Assembly: GCA_035575135.1 (NCBI GenBank)
Contig: DATLYE010000033.1
Location: forward strand, 53,199 to 117,198
Direction: 5' to 3'
DNA: 64,000 bases
DNA from: JANWXD01 sp035575135
Lineage (GTDB): Bacteria; Acidobacteriota; Terriglobia; Bryobacterales; Bryobacteraceae
A program made the position numbers and the translations under genes. The notes under the pieces were generated by a model, which was not told the DNA's origin, searched no databases, and saw nothing but the letters and a program-made list of their open reading frames with translations. This document shows positions 1 to 7,531 of the stretch, piece by piece. Within the stretch, counting starts at the first letter, position 1, and each line of letters starts with the position of its first letter.

Positions 1-777
1 CGTGAAGGCGCCGCGGGCGCGGTCGCCGAGTTCGAGCAGCACCGCCCCATAGTCGTCGGTGTCAATCGGCACTTCCGTATAATCTTCCGGCCGCAGGGTC
101 TTGCCCGCAAAGGTCTCGATGGCGCCCTTGGGCTTCTTCCGGGTCTTGTGGAAGGTCGCCAGATCGGCGCACAGGGCGGTGATCGAAAGCCCGGTCAGGT
201 GCTGCACCAGATCCATCCAGTGCGAGCCGATATCGCCCATGGCCCGCAGCGGCCCGCCTTCTTTGGATTCGATGCGCCAGTTGAAATCCGTGTCGTACAG
301 CAACCAGTCCTGCGAATAGGTCCCCTGTACGATCAGAATCTCGCCCAGCTCGCCGCTTTCGATCATGCGGCGGATCTGCTGGACGACCGGATAATACCGC
401 AGGTTGTGATTGACGCAATTGACGCGGCCGTTGCGGCCCGCAAGCTCCACCAGTTCGGCTGCCTCCGCGGCCGTAATGGTGAGCGGCTTCTCACAGAGCA
501 CGTGTTTGCCCCGCTCCAGGGCCGCCTTGGCGATGGGATAGTGCAGCGCGTTCGGCGTACAGATGTGGATGGCTTCGATCGAGGCGTCGTCCAGAATCGT
601 GCGGTAATCTCCGGTGGTGCGCTCGACGCCGATGGCTTCTCCGAAGCGGCGGGCCTCCTCGTCGTCCACGCCGGCTACGGCCGCGATCTCCACGTGGCCC
701 AGCCGCCGGATGGCCTCCGCATGGGTGCGCCCCATAAAGCCCGCACCGATCACCGCAGTCTTGATCTTTCGCAACAT
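1..777 (-). CDS. Gfo/Idh/MocA family oxidoreductase, 3' end outside window
   Basis: Predicted NAD(P)-dependent sugar or polyol dehydrogenase of the cytoplasm; 259 codons are visible and the frame runs off the left edge. The N-terminus has a Rossmann fold with the loop GAGFMG at residues 11-16, an acidic residue after the second strand, and the family motif EKP at residues 96-98. The later NHNLRYYP stretch and the GDIGSHWMDL segment are typical of the C-terminal substrate domain. The ATG at 777 is preceded by AAAGGAG 13 bases upstream. Family assignment is clear; the substrate cannot be told. The family is heavily expanded in soil Acidobacteria, often in sugar catabolism. Confidence 0.9.
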   Translation of the reverse strand, partial: MLRKIKTAVIGAGFMGRTHAEAIRRLGHVEIAAVAGVDDEEARRFGEAIGVERTTGDYRTILDDASIEAIHICTPNALHYPIAKAALERGKHVLCEKPLTITAAEAAELVELAGRNGRVNCVNHNLRYYPVVQQIRRMIESGELGEILIVQGTYSQDWLLYDTDFNWRIESKEGGPLRAMGDIGSHWMDLVQHLTGLSITALCADLATFHKTRKKPKGAIETFAGKTLRPEDYTEVPIDTDDYGAVLLELGDRARGAFT

Positions 778-874
778 GGCAGTATCGCAACTCCTTTCAA
801 CACGAATCGTGGTCAGGATGCACCCAAACAATCTATCGCACCTGTTGTTAGAGTGAAAAGAGGCACCTGCTGCG

Positions 875-1135
875 ATGCGCGTTCGAGTTCGCATCCAATG
901 GAGGCGTTCCCGAGCGCGGCTGGCGCGCCGGCTCAGTCGCTGCCTGGAACCTCTTACCGCGATCGCGCTCTTGACCGCTTTCTGGCGTCTGCTCGATGAC
1001 CTCCGCCGCGGCGGGCCCAGCGGGGAAGGGATGTGGTCTCGCTGGCAAGTATGGTTCGGAGTGGCCGTCGTGTCCCTGTTGGCCGCCTGGCGGTTGAAGC
1101 GTCACGGCAGCGGGGACGGCGAGGCCATGCCATAG
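875..1135 (+). CDS. Small basic membrane protein, unknown function
   Basis: Open frame of 86 codons. The first 25 residues are very arginine-rich, followed by two hydrophobic stretches (about residues 26-41 and 55-72) that could each span a membrane. The third codon position is mostly G or C, as in real genes here. An AGAGG stretch lies about ten bases before the ATG, and TAGAGT at 849-854 could be a -10 box. It fills the gap between the divergent oxidoreductase gene and the next minus-strand gene, and its last 34 bases overlap the 3' end of that gene. No family recognised. It could be a chance open frame in GC-rich DNA. Confidence 0.42.
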   Translation: MRVRVRIQWRRSRARLARRLSRCLEPLTAIALLTAFWRLLDDLRRGGPSGEGMWSRWQVWFGVAVVSLLAAWRLKRHGSGDGEAMP

Positions 1136-1746
1136 GCGCGGCCGGTTTCCCCCGATACGAGCTCCTCCATGACCGCGGCGTAGAAGCGGTCGCTCCGGCT
1201 CCGCACGTGCTGCTCCCGCTCTTCGGGCCGCGCCAGGTGCTCGAGCTCGTGCAGCAGCACGGCGAGCGCCGCCGCCTGGAAATGCAGCTCCCCCAGCCGT
1301 CCGCCCAGTTCCGCCGCCGCCATGGAGGAAAGCGGCTGCGGCTGCCACTGGCGGATGCTCTCGTAAGCCAGATCAATCTCGCCGACCACGGAGCCGAGAT
1401 CCGCCGCCAGCCGGCGCGTGATTTTCGACTCCGTCCCACGCGGGTGGTGGTGCCCGAGGCAGCCGCAGAGATTCCGCGGCTTCAGCAGCACCACCACCAC
1501 CGGAGGCAGGCTCCGGAAGAGTCGCTCGTACGGCTCGCGGATCGCCGCCGACAGCCCGCGGAACGTTCGCGTCCAGGCGGCTTCCACCTCGGCGGCCACG
1601 TCGCCGCGTCCACGGGGGTAACTCACCAGCAACAGCGGCATGTGTTCGGACGCCCGCACCAGCCGCTGCTCGCGGCCCCGCAGCCGTTCCACCAGACCCT
1701 CCCACAGGCCCGGCAGACGGACAACCGGCGTCCGGAAGCGCCGCAT
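1102..1746 (-). CDS. Hypothetical protein with a HELEH (HExxH) zinc-protease-like motif
   Basis: About 214 residues, not assigned to any family I know. The second half is strongly helical and carries the sequence LLHELEHLA, a good match to the HExxH metal-binding helix of zincin peptidases; a CGCLGHHH cluster sits in the middle. No signal peptide or membrane segment is evident. I chose the ATG at 1746 because the longer in-frame start at 1800 would overlap the rhomboid start codon on the other strand. The motif may be fortuitous in a Glu/His/Leu-rich helix, so function is a guess. It is divergent from the rhomboid gene and convergent with the small membrane protein. Confidence 0.7.
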   Translation of the reverse strand: MRRFRTPVVRLPGLWEGLVERLRGREQRLVRASEHMPLLLVSYPRGRGDVAAEVEAAWTRTFRGLSAAIREPYERLFRSLPPVVVVLLKPRNLCGCLGHHHPRGTESKITRRLAADLGSVVGEIDLAYESIRQWQPQPLSSMAAAELGGRLGELHFQAAALAVLLHELEHLARPEEREQHVRSRSDRFYAAVMEELVSGETGRAYGMASPSPLP

Positions 1747-1798
1747 CGCAGTCGAAACCCCGCGTCTGTTATTCTGACATGAGAAGGCGGCAATCCTC

Positions 1799-2551
1799 AT
1801 GCGCTACCAGCGCAGCACGGCCTATGCCTACACGCCCGGGATCACTCCCGGAGTCAAGTGGCTTCTGATCGCCAACACCGCCGTTTTTGTGCTGCGCTAC
1901 TTCGCCCGGGTCTTCGGGGGCGGTTCGCTGTTTCAGGACTTCATGCTCTGGCCCCGCGCCGTCTGGCAGGAGCCCTTGCTGAGTTTCTGGCAACCGTTCA
2001 CTTACCTGTTCCTGCACGCCGACTTCTGGCACATCCTCTTCAACATGCTGGCCTTGTGGATGTTCGGCACGGACCTCGAACGCGGCTGGGGCACGCCGTT
2101 TTTCCTCAAGTACTACTTCTTGTGCGGCGTGGGGGCGGGCCTGTGCGTCGTCTTCGCCGATGCCGTGTTTCGCGGGCCGGGTTATCCCACCATCGGCTCC
2201 TCGGGAGCCATCTACGGCATCCTGCTCGCCTTCGGCGTCCTCTATCCGGACCGCATCGTTCTGTTCAGCTTCCTGTTCCCCATCAAAGCGAAGTACTTTG
2301 TCATGATCATCGGCGCCATTGCGTTTATGAGTTCCCTCGGCGCGAGCGGCGGAGGGGTCAGCCACGTGGCTCATCTCGGCGGAATGATCTTCGGCTACGT
2401 CTACCTGCGCCGCAGGCGCCTGCGGGTGCGCCTGGATCTGGCGGGCGCGCTGCAGCGGCAGTATCAGGCCTGGAAGCTGCGCCGCGCCAAGCGCAAGTTC
2501 GAAGTCTATCTCCGCCAGCACGGCTCCGGCCGGGACCCGCACGTGCATTGA
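1799..2551 (+). CDS. Rhomboid family intramembrane serine protease
   Basis: Six-helix inner-membrane protease that cuts substrate transmembrane segments. The 250-residue product has the hallmark GSSGAIYG at residues 133-140, giving Ser135 as nucleophile, and SHVAHLGG near residues 188-195, giving His192 as the second member of the dyad. The L1-loop tryptophan region and the His-rich segment FLHADFWHILFNM (about residues 71-83) are also typical of bacterial rhomboids. The C-terminus is a very basic cytoplasmic tail of about 45 residues. The ATG is preceded by AGAAGG about ten bases upstream. The physiological substrate is unknown; the surface proteins nearby cannot be linked to it from sequence. 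Confidence 0.93.
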   Translation: MRYQRSTAYAYTPGITPGVKWLLIANTAVFVLRYFARVFGGGSLFQDFMLWPRAVWQEPLLSFWQPFTYLFLHADFWHILFNMLALWMFGTDLERGWGTPFFLKYYFLCGVGAGLCVVFADAVFRGPGYPTIGSSGAIYGILLAFGVLYPDRIVLFSFLFPIKAKYFVMIIGAIAFMSSLGASGGGVSHVAHLGGMIFGYVYLRRRRLRVRLDLAGALQRQYQAWKLRRAKRKFEVYLRQHGSGRDPHVH

Positions 2552-2577
2552 GCCTGCGCCGCAAAGGGCGCTATATT
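2548..2577 (+). promoter_or_regulatory. Sigma-70-type promoter for the VWFA-related gene
   Basis: TTGAGC (2548-2553), an 18-base spacer and TATATT (2572-2577). The -35 box overlaps the stop codon of the rhomboid gene. Initiation near 2584 would give a short leader containing the AAGGGGG ribosome-binding site before the ATG at 2596. Confidence 0.5.
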
Positions 2578-2595
2578 TGAGGCAAGGGGGCGAAC

Positions 2596-3708
2596 ATGAA
2601 AAGACCGTGGAGTCTGGTTGTCGCGGCACTGGTGGCGGCGGCGGTGGTCGCCCAGGAAGGTCCCAGACAGCAGCGTTCCGAACCGGTCGCCAAGCCGCGC
2701 AAAGCCGAACCGGAAGCTGAGCCTGCCAAGCTGCCCTCCAAGTTCGAGAAAAAGGACAAACCCGATCTTCCGGCGGGCCTGCCCACATTTCGCTCCGACG
2801 TTCTCACCGTGAGCTTGGACGTCTCCGTTCTCACCAACCGGGGCCAGTTCATCCCCAACATCCCCAAGGACCGTTTCCGCATCCTGGAAGACAACGTCCC
2901 CCAGCAAATTGCGACCTTTGAAGTCGGCGAGGCCCCGATGACCGTGTGCATGGTCATCGAGTTCAGCAACCTGTTTCAGTACTACTGGGGCGAGACCTGG
3001 TATCAGACCCTCACGGCGGCCTACGGCTTTCTGGAGACGCTCAAGCCGGAAGATTACGTCGCCGTGGTGGCCTACGACATCCGCCCGGAGATCCTCTCGG
3101 ACTTCTCCACCGACAAGCGCAAGGCCTACGAGGCCATGTCCCGCCTCCGGATTGCCGCCTATTCGGAATCCAATCTTTTCGACGCCATCGCGGATACGGC
3201 GGACCGCATGTCGCAGATCGAAGGCCGCAAGGCGATCGTCCTCATCTCCTCCGGCATCGACACCTTCAGCAAGCTGACCTTCGACAAAACTCGCCGCATC
3301 CTCCAGAATGCCGGCGTGCCGATCTACGCCATCGGCCTCATGCAGGCCTTGCGGGAATGGTACGACGCGCGCGGGTACCTGGGACCGATAGCCCGGCTAG
3401 ACTTCCTGCAGGCCGACAATCAGCTCCGGACCTTTGCAAAAGAGACGGGCGGACAGGCATTTTTCCCGAGATTTTATGGAGAATTCCCCGCAATTTTCCG
3501 GGCTATTTCCGAAGCGCTCCGGAACCAGTACTTCATCACGTACCATCCCACCAATCAGGCGCGCGACGGCAAGTTTCGCAAGATCAAGGTAGAACTCATA
3601 GACCCCAGTACCAACCAGCCCCTGCGGATCGTGGACGAAAAAGGCAAGCCCGTCAAGTACACCATCATCGCCAAAAGCGGCTATACCGCCCCGCGTGAGG
3701 TCGAGTAG
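2596..3708 (+). CDS. Secreted VWFA-related domain protein (acidobacterial type)
   Basis: Exported protein of 370 residues with a signal peptide at about residues 1-20, a charged linker, and a von Willebrand factor A-like fold over roughly residues 70-330. It resembles the Acidobacteria-expanded VWFA-related family (TIGR03436 as I remember it), including the conserved ending that reads SGYTAPR. The usual metal-site signature DxSxS is absent: the strand reads MVIEFSN, and the later segment reads VLISSGIDTFS where an Asp-Gly is usual. It is therefore probably a scaffold or binding protein without a classical metal-ion-dependent adhesion site. The start has the site AAGGGGG and a good upstream promoter. 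Partner unknown. Confidence 0.88.
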   Translation: MKRPWSLVVAALVAAAVVAQEGPRQQRSEPVAKPRKAEPEAEPAKLPSKFEKKDKPDLPAGLPTFRSDVLTVSLDVSVLTNRGQFIPNIPKDRFRILEDNVPQQIATFEVGEAPMTVCMVIEFSNLFQYYWGETWYQTLTAAYGFLETLKPEDYVAVVAYDIRPEILSDFSTDKRKAYEAMSRLRIAAYSESNLFDAIADTADRMSQIEGRKAIVLISSGIDTFSKLTFDKTRRILQNAGVPIYAIGLMQALREWYDARGYLGPIARLDFLQADNQLRTFAKETGGQAFFPRFYGEFPAIFRAISEALRNQYFITYHPTNQARDGKFRKIKVELIDPSTNQPLRIVDEKGKPVKYTIIAKSGYTAPREVE

Positions 3709-3774
3709 AGCAGCATAATTCGCTGTTGAAGTCAAGTACTGGATCTCATTTTCTCCCAAATTGTTGCGAAATTC

Positions 3775-3803
3775 TTGACGAACAGCCCCGGTTTCGGTTA
3801 TCT
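3775..3803 (+). promoter_or_regulatory. Strong sigma-70-type promoter for the receiver-domain gene
   Basis: TTGACG (3775-3780), exactly 17 bases, then TTATCT (3798-3803). This is among the best consensus promoters in the window. Predicted initiation near 3810 leaves only about nine untranslated bases before the ATG at 3819 and rules out a longer protein starting upstream. Confidence 0.65.
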
Positions 3804-3818
3804 TCGTGTGGATTCGAG

Positions 3819-4265
3819 ATGTACACGACCCGTTCGCATGACGATTCCGGAGCTCGCGTCTTCGTGCTGGATGAACATCCTGGCGGTCGCGCCGCCCGCA
3901 AAGCCGTTCTCGAAGCGCAGGGCCACACGGTACGGGCCACTGCGAACGTCGAGGAGGCGCTGGCGGCTCTGGCCGCAGGCACATTTGATGTCGTGGTGGT
4001 GAACCACCGCGAGGTGGGGTCGGATCTGCAGCGCCTGAGAGAGGTCGCTCCTGCCGCCGGCATCATCCTGCTGCTCGAATGGGTGGACGCCATGGGCCGG
4101 ACGGAGGCAGACACCGGGGCCGACGTGATCCTCACCAAAGACTGCAACGAAGTCGGCCGCCTGATCCGGGCCGTGAACCGGCTCGCCCGTTTGCGGCGCG
4201 CCCGAAAATCCCCGCAGTCGGATGCGCCCCCGCCGCCCGGCCGCCGCAAGGCGGCCGGCGCCTGA
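3819..4265 (+). CDS. Stand-alone receiver-like domain lacking the phospho-aspartate
   Basis: 148-residue cytoplasmic protein with the alternating strand/helix pattern of a CheY-like receiver over residues 11-130. The first strand reads VFVLDEH, keeping acidic residues, but the third strand ends VVVVNHR so the usual phosphorylated Asp is Asn62; the conserved Thr/Ser after strand four is replaced (LLLEW), while the Lys of strand five survives (ILTKD). It should therefore not be activated by ordinary His-Asp phosphotransfer. No output domain follows, only a basic proline-rich tail. The start was chosen from the promoter just upstream. Role unknown; a protein-interaction module is the likeliest reading. 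Confidence 0.8.
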   Translation: MYTTRSHDDSGARVFVLDEHPGGRAARKAVLEAQGHTVRATANVEEALAALAAGTFDVVVVNHREVGSDLQRLREVAPAAGIILLLEWVDAMGRTEADTGADVILTKDCNEVGRLIRAVNRLARLRRARKSPQSDAPPPPGRRKAAGA

Positions 4266-4312
4266 GGCGGTGCACCCTCCCCGGTTTATCATCGTAGGGG
4301 AGGATTGTGCCC

Positions 4313-5011
4313 ATGCTCGAGATCACCTGGTTGGGACACGGCACCTTTCAGTTCCGCCTTGCCACTGGCGAAGTCTTCCTTCTGGATCCGTGGACGGAGG
4401 GCAATCCTTCCTTCCCCTCAGGGCACCAGTTCAGCCGGATTGACGCCATCCTGATCACGCACGGTCACTTCGATCACATCCACGACGCCGTGCCTCTGGC
4501 GCGGAAGTTTTCCCCCAAGGTCGTGGCGATCTACGAAACCTGTCACTGGCTGGAATCCAAAGGCGTGCAAAACACCCTGCCGATGAACAAGGGCGGCTCC
4601 CAGCAAGTCGGCCCCGTGACCGTGACCATGACGGATGCGGTCCACAGTTGTGGCATCCTCGAGGAGGGCCGCATCCTTTACGGAGGGGAACCCTGCGGCT
4701 ACGTGCTTACACTGGCCGACGGGCGCCGCCTCTACTTTGCGGGCGACACCAACGTGTTCGGCGACATGCAGCTGATCCGCCAGCTCTATGCCCCGGAGCT
4801 CGTCTTTCTGCCGATCGGCGATCTGTACACCATGAGCCCCCGCGAGGCAGCGCTTGCCTGCCGGCTCCTCGAGCCCAAGAAGGTGATCCCGATGCACTTC
4901 GGCACCTTTCCGCCGCTCACCGGCCGGCCCGAGCAACTGGCCGAGCTGATTCGCGATCTGCCGGGCGTGGAAGTCTGGCCGCTCGAGCCCGGCAAGCCGG
5001 TGAACTGGTAA
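4313..5011 (+). CDS. Metal-dependent hydrolase, metallo-beta-lactamase fold (UPF0173-like)
   Basis: 232-residue soluble enzyme with the complete metal signature THGHFDHIHD (HxHxDH) near residue 45, a later His in the DAVHS segment, the FAGDTNVFGDM metal Asp, and a final His in PMHFGTFP. Length and motif order match the YtkL/UPF0173 group, whose in-vivo substrates are mostly unknown. I chose the ATG at 4313 rather than a GTG two codons earlier because GGGGAGG at 4297-4303 is nine bases from the ATG and only three from the GTG. It lies 12 bases before the PLP decarboxylase gene, so the two probably share a transcript. Confidence 0.88.
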   Translation: MLEITWLGHGTFQFRLATGEVFLLDPWTEGNPSFPSGHQFSRIDAILITHGHFDHIHDAVPLARKFSPKVVAIYETCHWLESKGVQNTLPMNKGGSQQVGPVTVTMTDAVHSCGILEEGRILYGGEPCGYVLTLADGRRLYFAGDTNVFGDMQLIRQLYAPELVFLPIGDLYTMSPREAALACRLLEPKKVIPMHFGTFPPLTGRPEQLAELIRDLPGVEVWPLEPGKPVNW

Positions 5012-5023
5012 CGCGCCGCCGGC

Positions 5024-7156
5024 ATGGAAAACGAAAAGTCCAGCCTCCGGGAAAAGACCAAGCAGCTGGGTGCCTGGTTCCTGGGCCCCAAGGCTGAAAA
5101 CGCCAGCACCGAAGAAGAACTCATCCTCCACATCCTTCGCGACTACTTCTACTGGCGGCGCAATTACTTTCCCTCTGACGAGATCATCATCACCCAGCAG
5201 ATGCGGCGCGAGTTCCTGGACTGGACCGACGCCCTGCTCCAGCAGATCAGCGAAATGCTGGCCCGGCTGCGCCGGCACTTCCCCTTCTACAGCCCCCGCT
5301 ACATCGCCCACATGCTCTCGGATCAAACCATTCCTTCGGTGCTGGGCTACTTCGCCGGGATGCTGTACAACCCGAACAACGTCACGCCCGAAGCCGCCCC
5401 CGTCACGGTGGAGTGGGAGCTGGAAGTGGCGGCCGACATCTTGCGGATGCTCGGCTACCGGCCGCCTCCGCCCCCGGACGCACATCACCGGCAGCTGCGG
5501 GAGGAGTTCGGATGGGCGCACATCACCAGCGGCGGAACCATCGCCAATCTCGAGGCGCTGTGGGTGGCCCGCAACGTCCGCTATTTCCCCCTGGCCGTCA
5601 AGCATGTCGTCGAACAGTACGGCATCCCGCTCGGAGTCAAGCTGCCGGGCGATGAGACGCATGTTCCCCGGCCGTTGCGCGAACTCGACGCGCGGCAGTG
5701 TCTGGCCATCAAACCCAACGAGGCTGTTTTCCTGCTACCCCGCTTCGTCGAGGCGGTGCGCCGGTACTTTGATCTGAACGAGGAAGAGGCGGTGGCCCGG
5801 GCGTGGACCCTGATCCGGGAAACCGGGCTCGGCGCGGCCTCCTCGGGCGTGCTGCCCTGTTTCCGCCAGTGGCCGCCCGCGCTGTTCGTTTCCGGAGCGG
5901 TCCATTACAGCGTGCTGAAGGCGGCCGACGTACTGGGCTTCGGCCGCGACAACGTGATTCTGGTGGACGTGGACCGCGCGTTCCGCATGGACATGCGCGA
6001 TCTGGAAGACAAAGTGCGGAATGCGCTCCGGCAGGGACTCTTTCCCCTGGCCGTGATCGCCGTGGCCGGCACGACGGAAGAGGGGGCGGTGGATCCCGTG
6101 CACCACATTGATGAGTTCCGCGGCCGGCTGGAGCGCGAGGCACAGACCAGCTTCTGGCTGCACGTGGACGCGGCCTGGGCCGGTTATCTGCGATCCCTGT
6201 TCGTGCCGCCCGAAGGCGCGCCCGCCGAGGACCCGGAGCAGCAGATCGCAGCCGTGACGGAGTTCACGGCCCGCAAGCTGCATCTGGCGCGCCGGGCGTA
6301 CTCGCGCACCATCCGTTTGCACTGGGGCAGCAAAGAAGTCTGCCAGGCCTTCCAGGCTTTCCCGCGCGCCGAATCCATCGCGGTGGATCCGCACAAAATG
6401 GGCTACGTGCCCTATCCGTGCGGGGTGATCGCCTTCCGCAACGACCGCGTCCGGCTCTTCCTGGCTCAGGAGGCGCCCTACATCACCGCCACGAAGCCGG
6501 CCGACCTGCAGCCGCACACCTATGCTCCGCCCGTCAATGTGGGCCCGTTCATCCTGGAGGGCTCCAAGCCCGGCGCCGCCGCGGCCTCCTGCTGGCTGTC
6601 ACACCGCATGATTCCGCCGCACCGCGGCGGGTACGGCGAGATCATGCGCGCCTCCCTGCTGGCGGCGCGGGAGCTGTTTGAGCGGCTCGTGCACTGGGAG
6701 CAGGCGGCGCGCGCCAATCGGGAGCAGACGGCCTACCGCTTTGTTCCCATCACCGTCCCCCCTCCCGACACCAACATCGTCTGCTTCGTCATCCAGATCA
6801 AGGGGAACCGCTCGCTGGCCCGGATGAATGCCCTCGGCGAGGCCGTCTACCGGCATTTCACCATCGAAGTGGAACTCGGCGAGCGGGAGTACAGCTATGC
6901 GCAGCCCTTCTTCCTCTCGCGCACACACTTCCGCCTTCCGCGGTATTCCTGCCATTCGGTGGCCGACTTGTTGGAGCGCACCGGAGTGGATCCGGCCGAA
7001 TACCCCGAGCAGGGCATCTTTGTGCTGCGCGCCACCGTCATGAATCCCTACATCGTGCTTGCGGCGGAAACCGGCCACAAGCAGGATCTGCTGGCGGAGT
7101 TCGTCGAGACGCTGGCGCGGGTGAGCGAAGCCGCAGTGAGGCAGCTCGGAGCCTAA
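5024..7156 (+). CDS. PLP-dependent group II decarboxylase, tyrosine-decarboxylase-like
   Basis: 710-residue fold-type I PLP enzyme. The cofactor lysine is Lys458 in DPHKMGYVPYPCG, nearly the same motif as in tyrosine decarboxylases of Gram-positive bacteria; the cofactor-ring Asp is in LHVDAAWAG (residues 379-387), and HITSGGTIANLEAL (about residues 166-179) is the phosphate-binding region. It likely converts an aromatic amino acid or glutamate-type substrate to an amine plus CO2. It is somewhat longer than typical bacterial tyrosine decarboxylases, with an extended N-terminus and C-terminal domain. No amino-acid/amine antiporter lies nearby, so an acid-resistance role is not supported by context. 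It follows the hydrolase gene by 12 bases. Confidence 0.88.
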   Translation: MENEKSSLREKTKQLGAWFLGPKAENASTEEELILHILRDYFYWRRNYFPSDEIIITQQMRREFLDWTDALLQQISEMLARLRRHFPFYSPRYIAHMLSDQTIPSVLGYFAGMLYNPNNVTPEAAPVTVEWELEVAADILRMLGYRPPPPPDAHHRQLREEFGWAHITSGGTIANLEALWVARNVRYFPLAVKHVVEQYGIPLGVKLPGDETHVPRPLRELDARQCLAIKPNEAVFLLPRFVEAVRRYFDLNEEEAVARAWTLIRETGLGAASSGVLPCFRQWPPALFVSGAVHYSVLKAADVLGFGRDNVILVDVDRAFRMDMRDLEDKVRNALRQGLFPLAVIAVAGTTEEGAVDPVHHIDEFRGRLEREAQTSFWLHVDAAWAGYLRSLFVPPEGAPAEDPEQQIAAVTEFTARKLHLARRAYSRTIRLHWGSKEVCQAFQAFPRAESIAVDPHKMGYVPYPCGVIAFRNDRVRLFLAQEAPYITATKPADLQPHTYAPPVNVGPFILEGSKPGAAAASCWLSHRMIPPHRGGYGEIMRASLLAARELFERLVHWEQAARANREQTAYRFVPITVPPPDTNIVCFVIQIKGNRSLARMNALGEAVYRHFTIEVELGEREYSYAQPFFLSRTHFRLPRYSCHSVADLLERTGVDPAEYPEQGIFVLRATVMNPYIVLAAETGHKQDLLAEFVETLARVSEAAVRQLGA

Positions 7157-7524
7157 CGCGCCGGCCCGGCGGAGTCCCCCCGGGCCGCGCATGCCGCACA
7201 GGGACAGATCCGGCGCAGATGAACGTAGGAGTAGATCCCGCTGCTATGCCCGTCGTTCCACTTGATGCGGATTGCGTAGTTGCCCACCGGTTCGACGTCG
7301 AGCATCCGGAGCTTGGGCTTGTAAAGCGGTAGCGGGTTCGCCGCCGCCGGCGCTGCGGGGGGTGTCCCATGTGTGCCGCTGCAGGTGGCGCACGGGCAAT
7401 GTTCCCGCAGGTACTCCAGGCCGTACTCGCTCTGATGGCCGTCTTTCCAGAGGATCTTGACCCCGCCGGAGCGGGAAATGGAAATTCGCTCCGGCTCCGC
7501 CGCAAAGTCCGTCACGGCCTCCAT
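7153..7524 (-). CDS. DUF971 domain protein
   Basis: About 123 residues containing the DUF971 fold, also found as the N-terminal domain of gamma-butyrobetaine hydroxylase: the motif ILWKDGHQSEYGLEYLREHCPCATC has the usual W-x-D-G-H and Cys-x-x-x-Cys features, and IKWNDGHSSGIYSYVHLRRICPCA repeats the theme at the C-terminus. The paired CPC motifs suggest metal binding. The start at 7524 lies seven bases after the rel stop, indicating co-transcription. Homologues are often tied to iron-sulfur or cofactor metabolism, but no function is proven. Its stop overlaps the end of the convergent decarboxylase gene by four bases. Confidence 0.85.
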   Translation of the reverse strand: MEAVTDFAAEPERISISRSGGVKILWKDGHQSEYGLEYLREHCPCATCSGTHGTPPAAPAAANPLPLYKPKLRMLDVEPVGNYAIRIKWNDGHSSGIYSYVHLRRICPCAACAARGDSAGPAR

Positions 7525-7531
7525 GGCGCGC

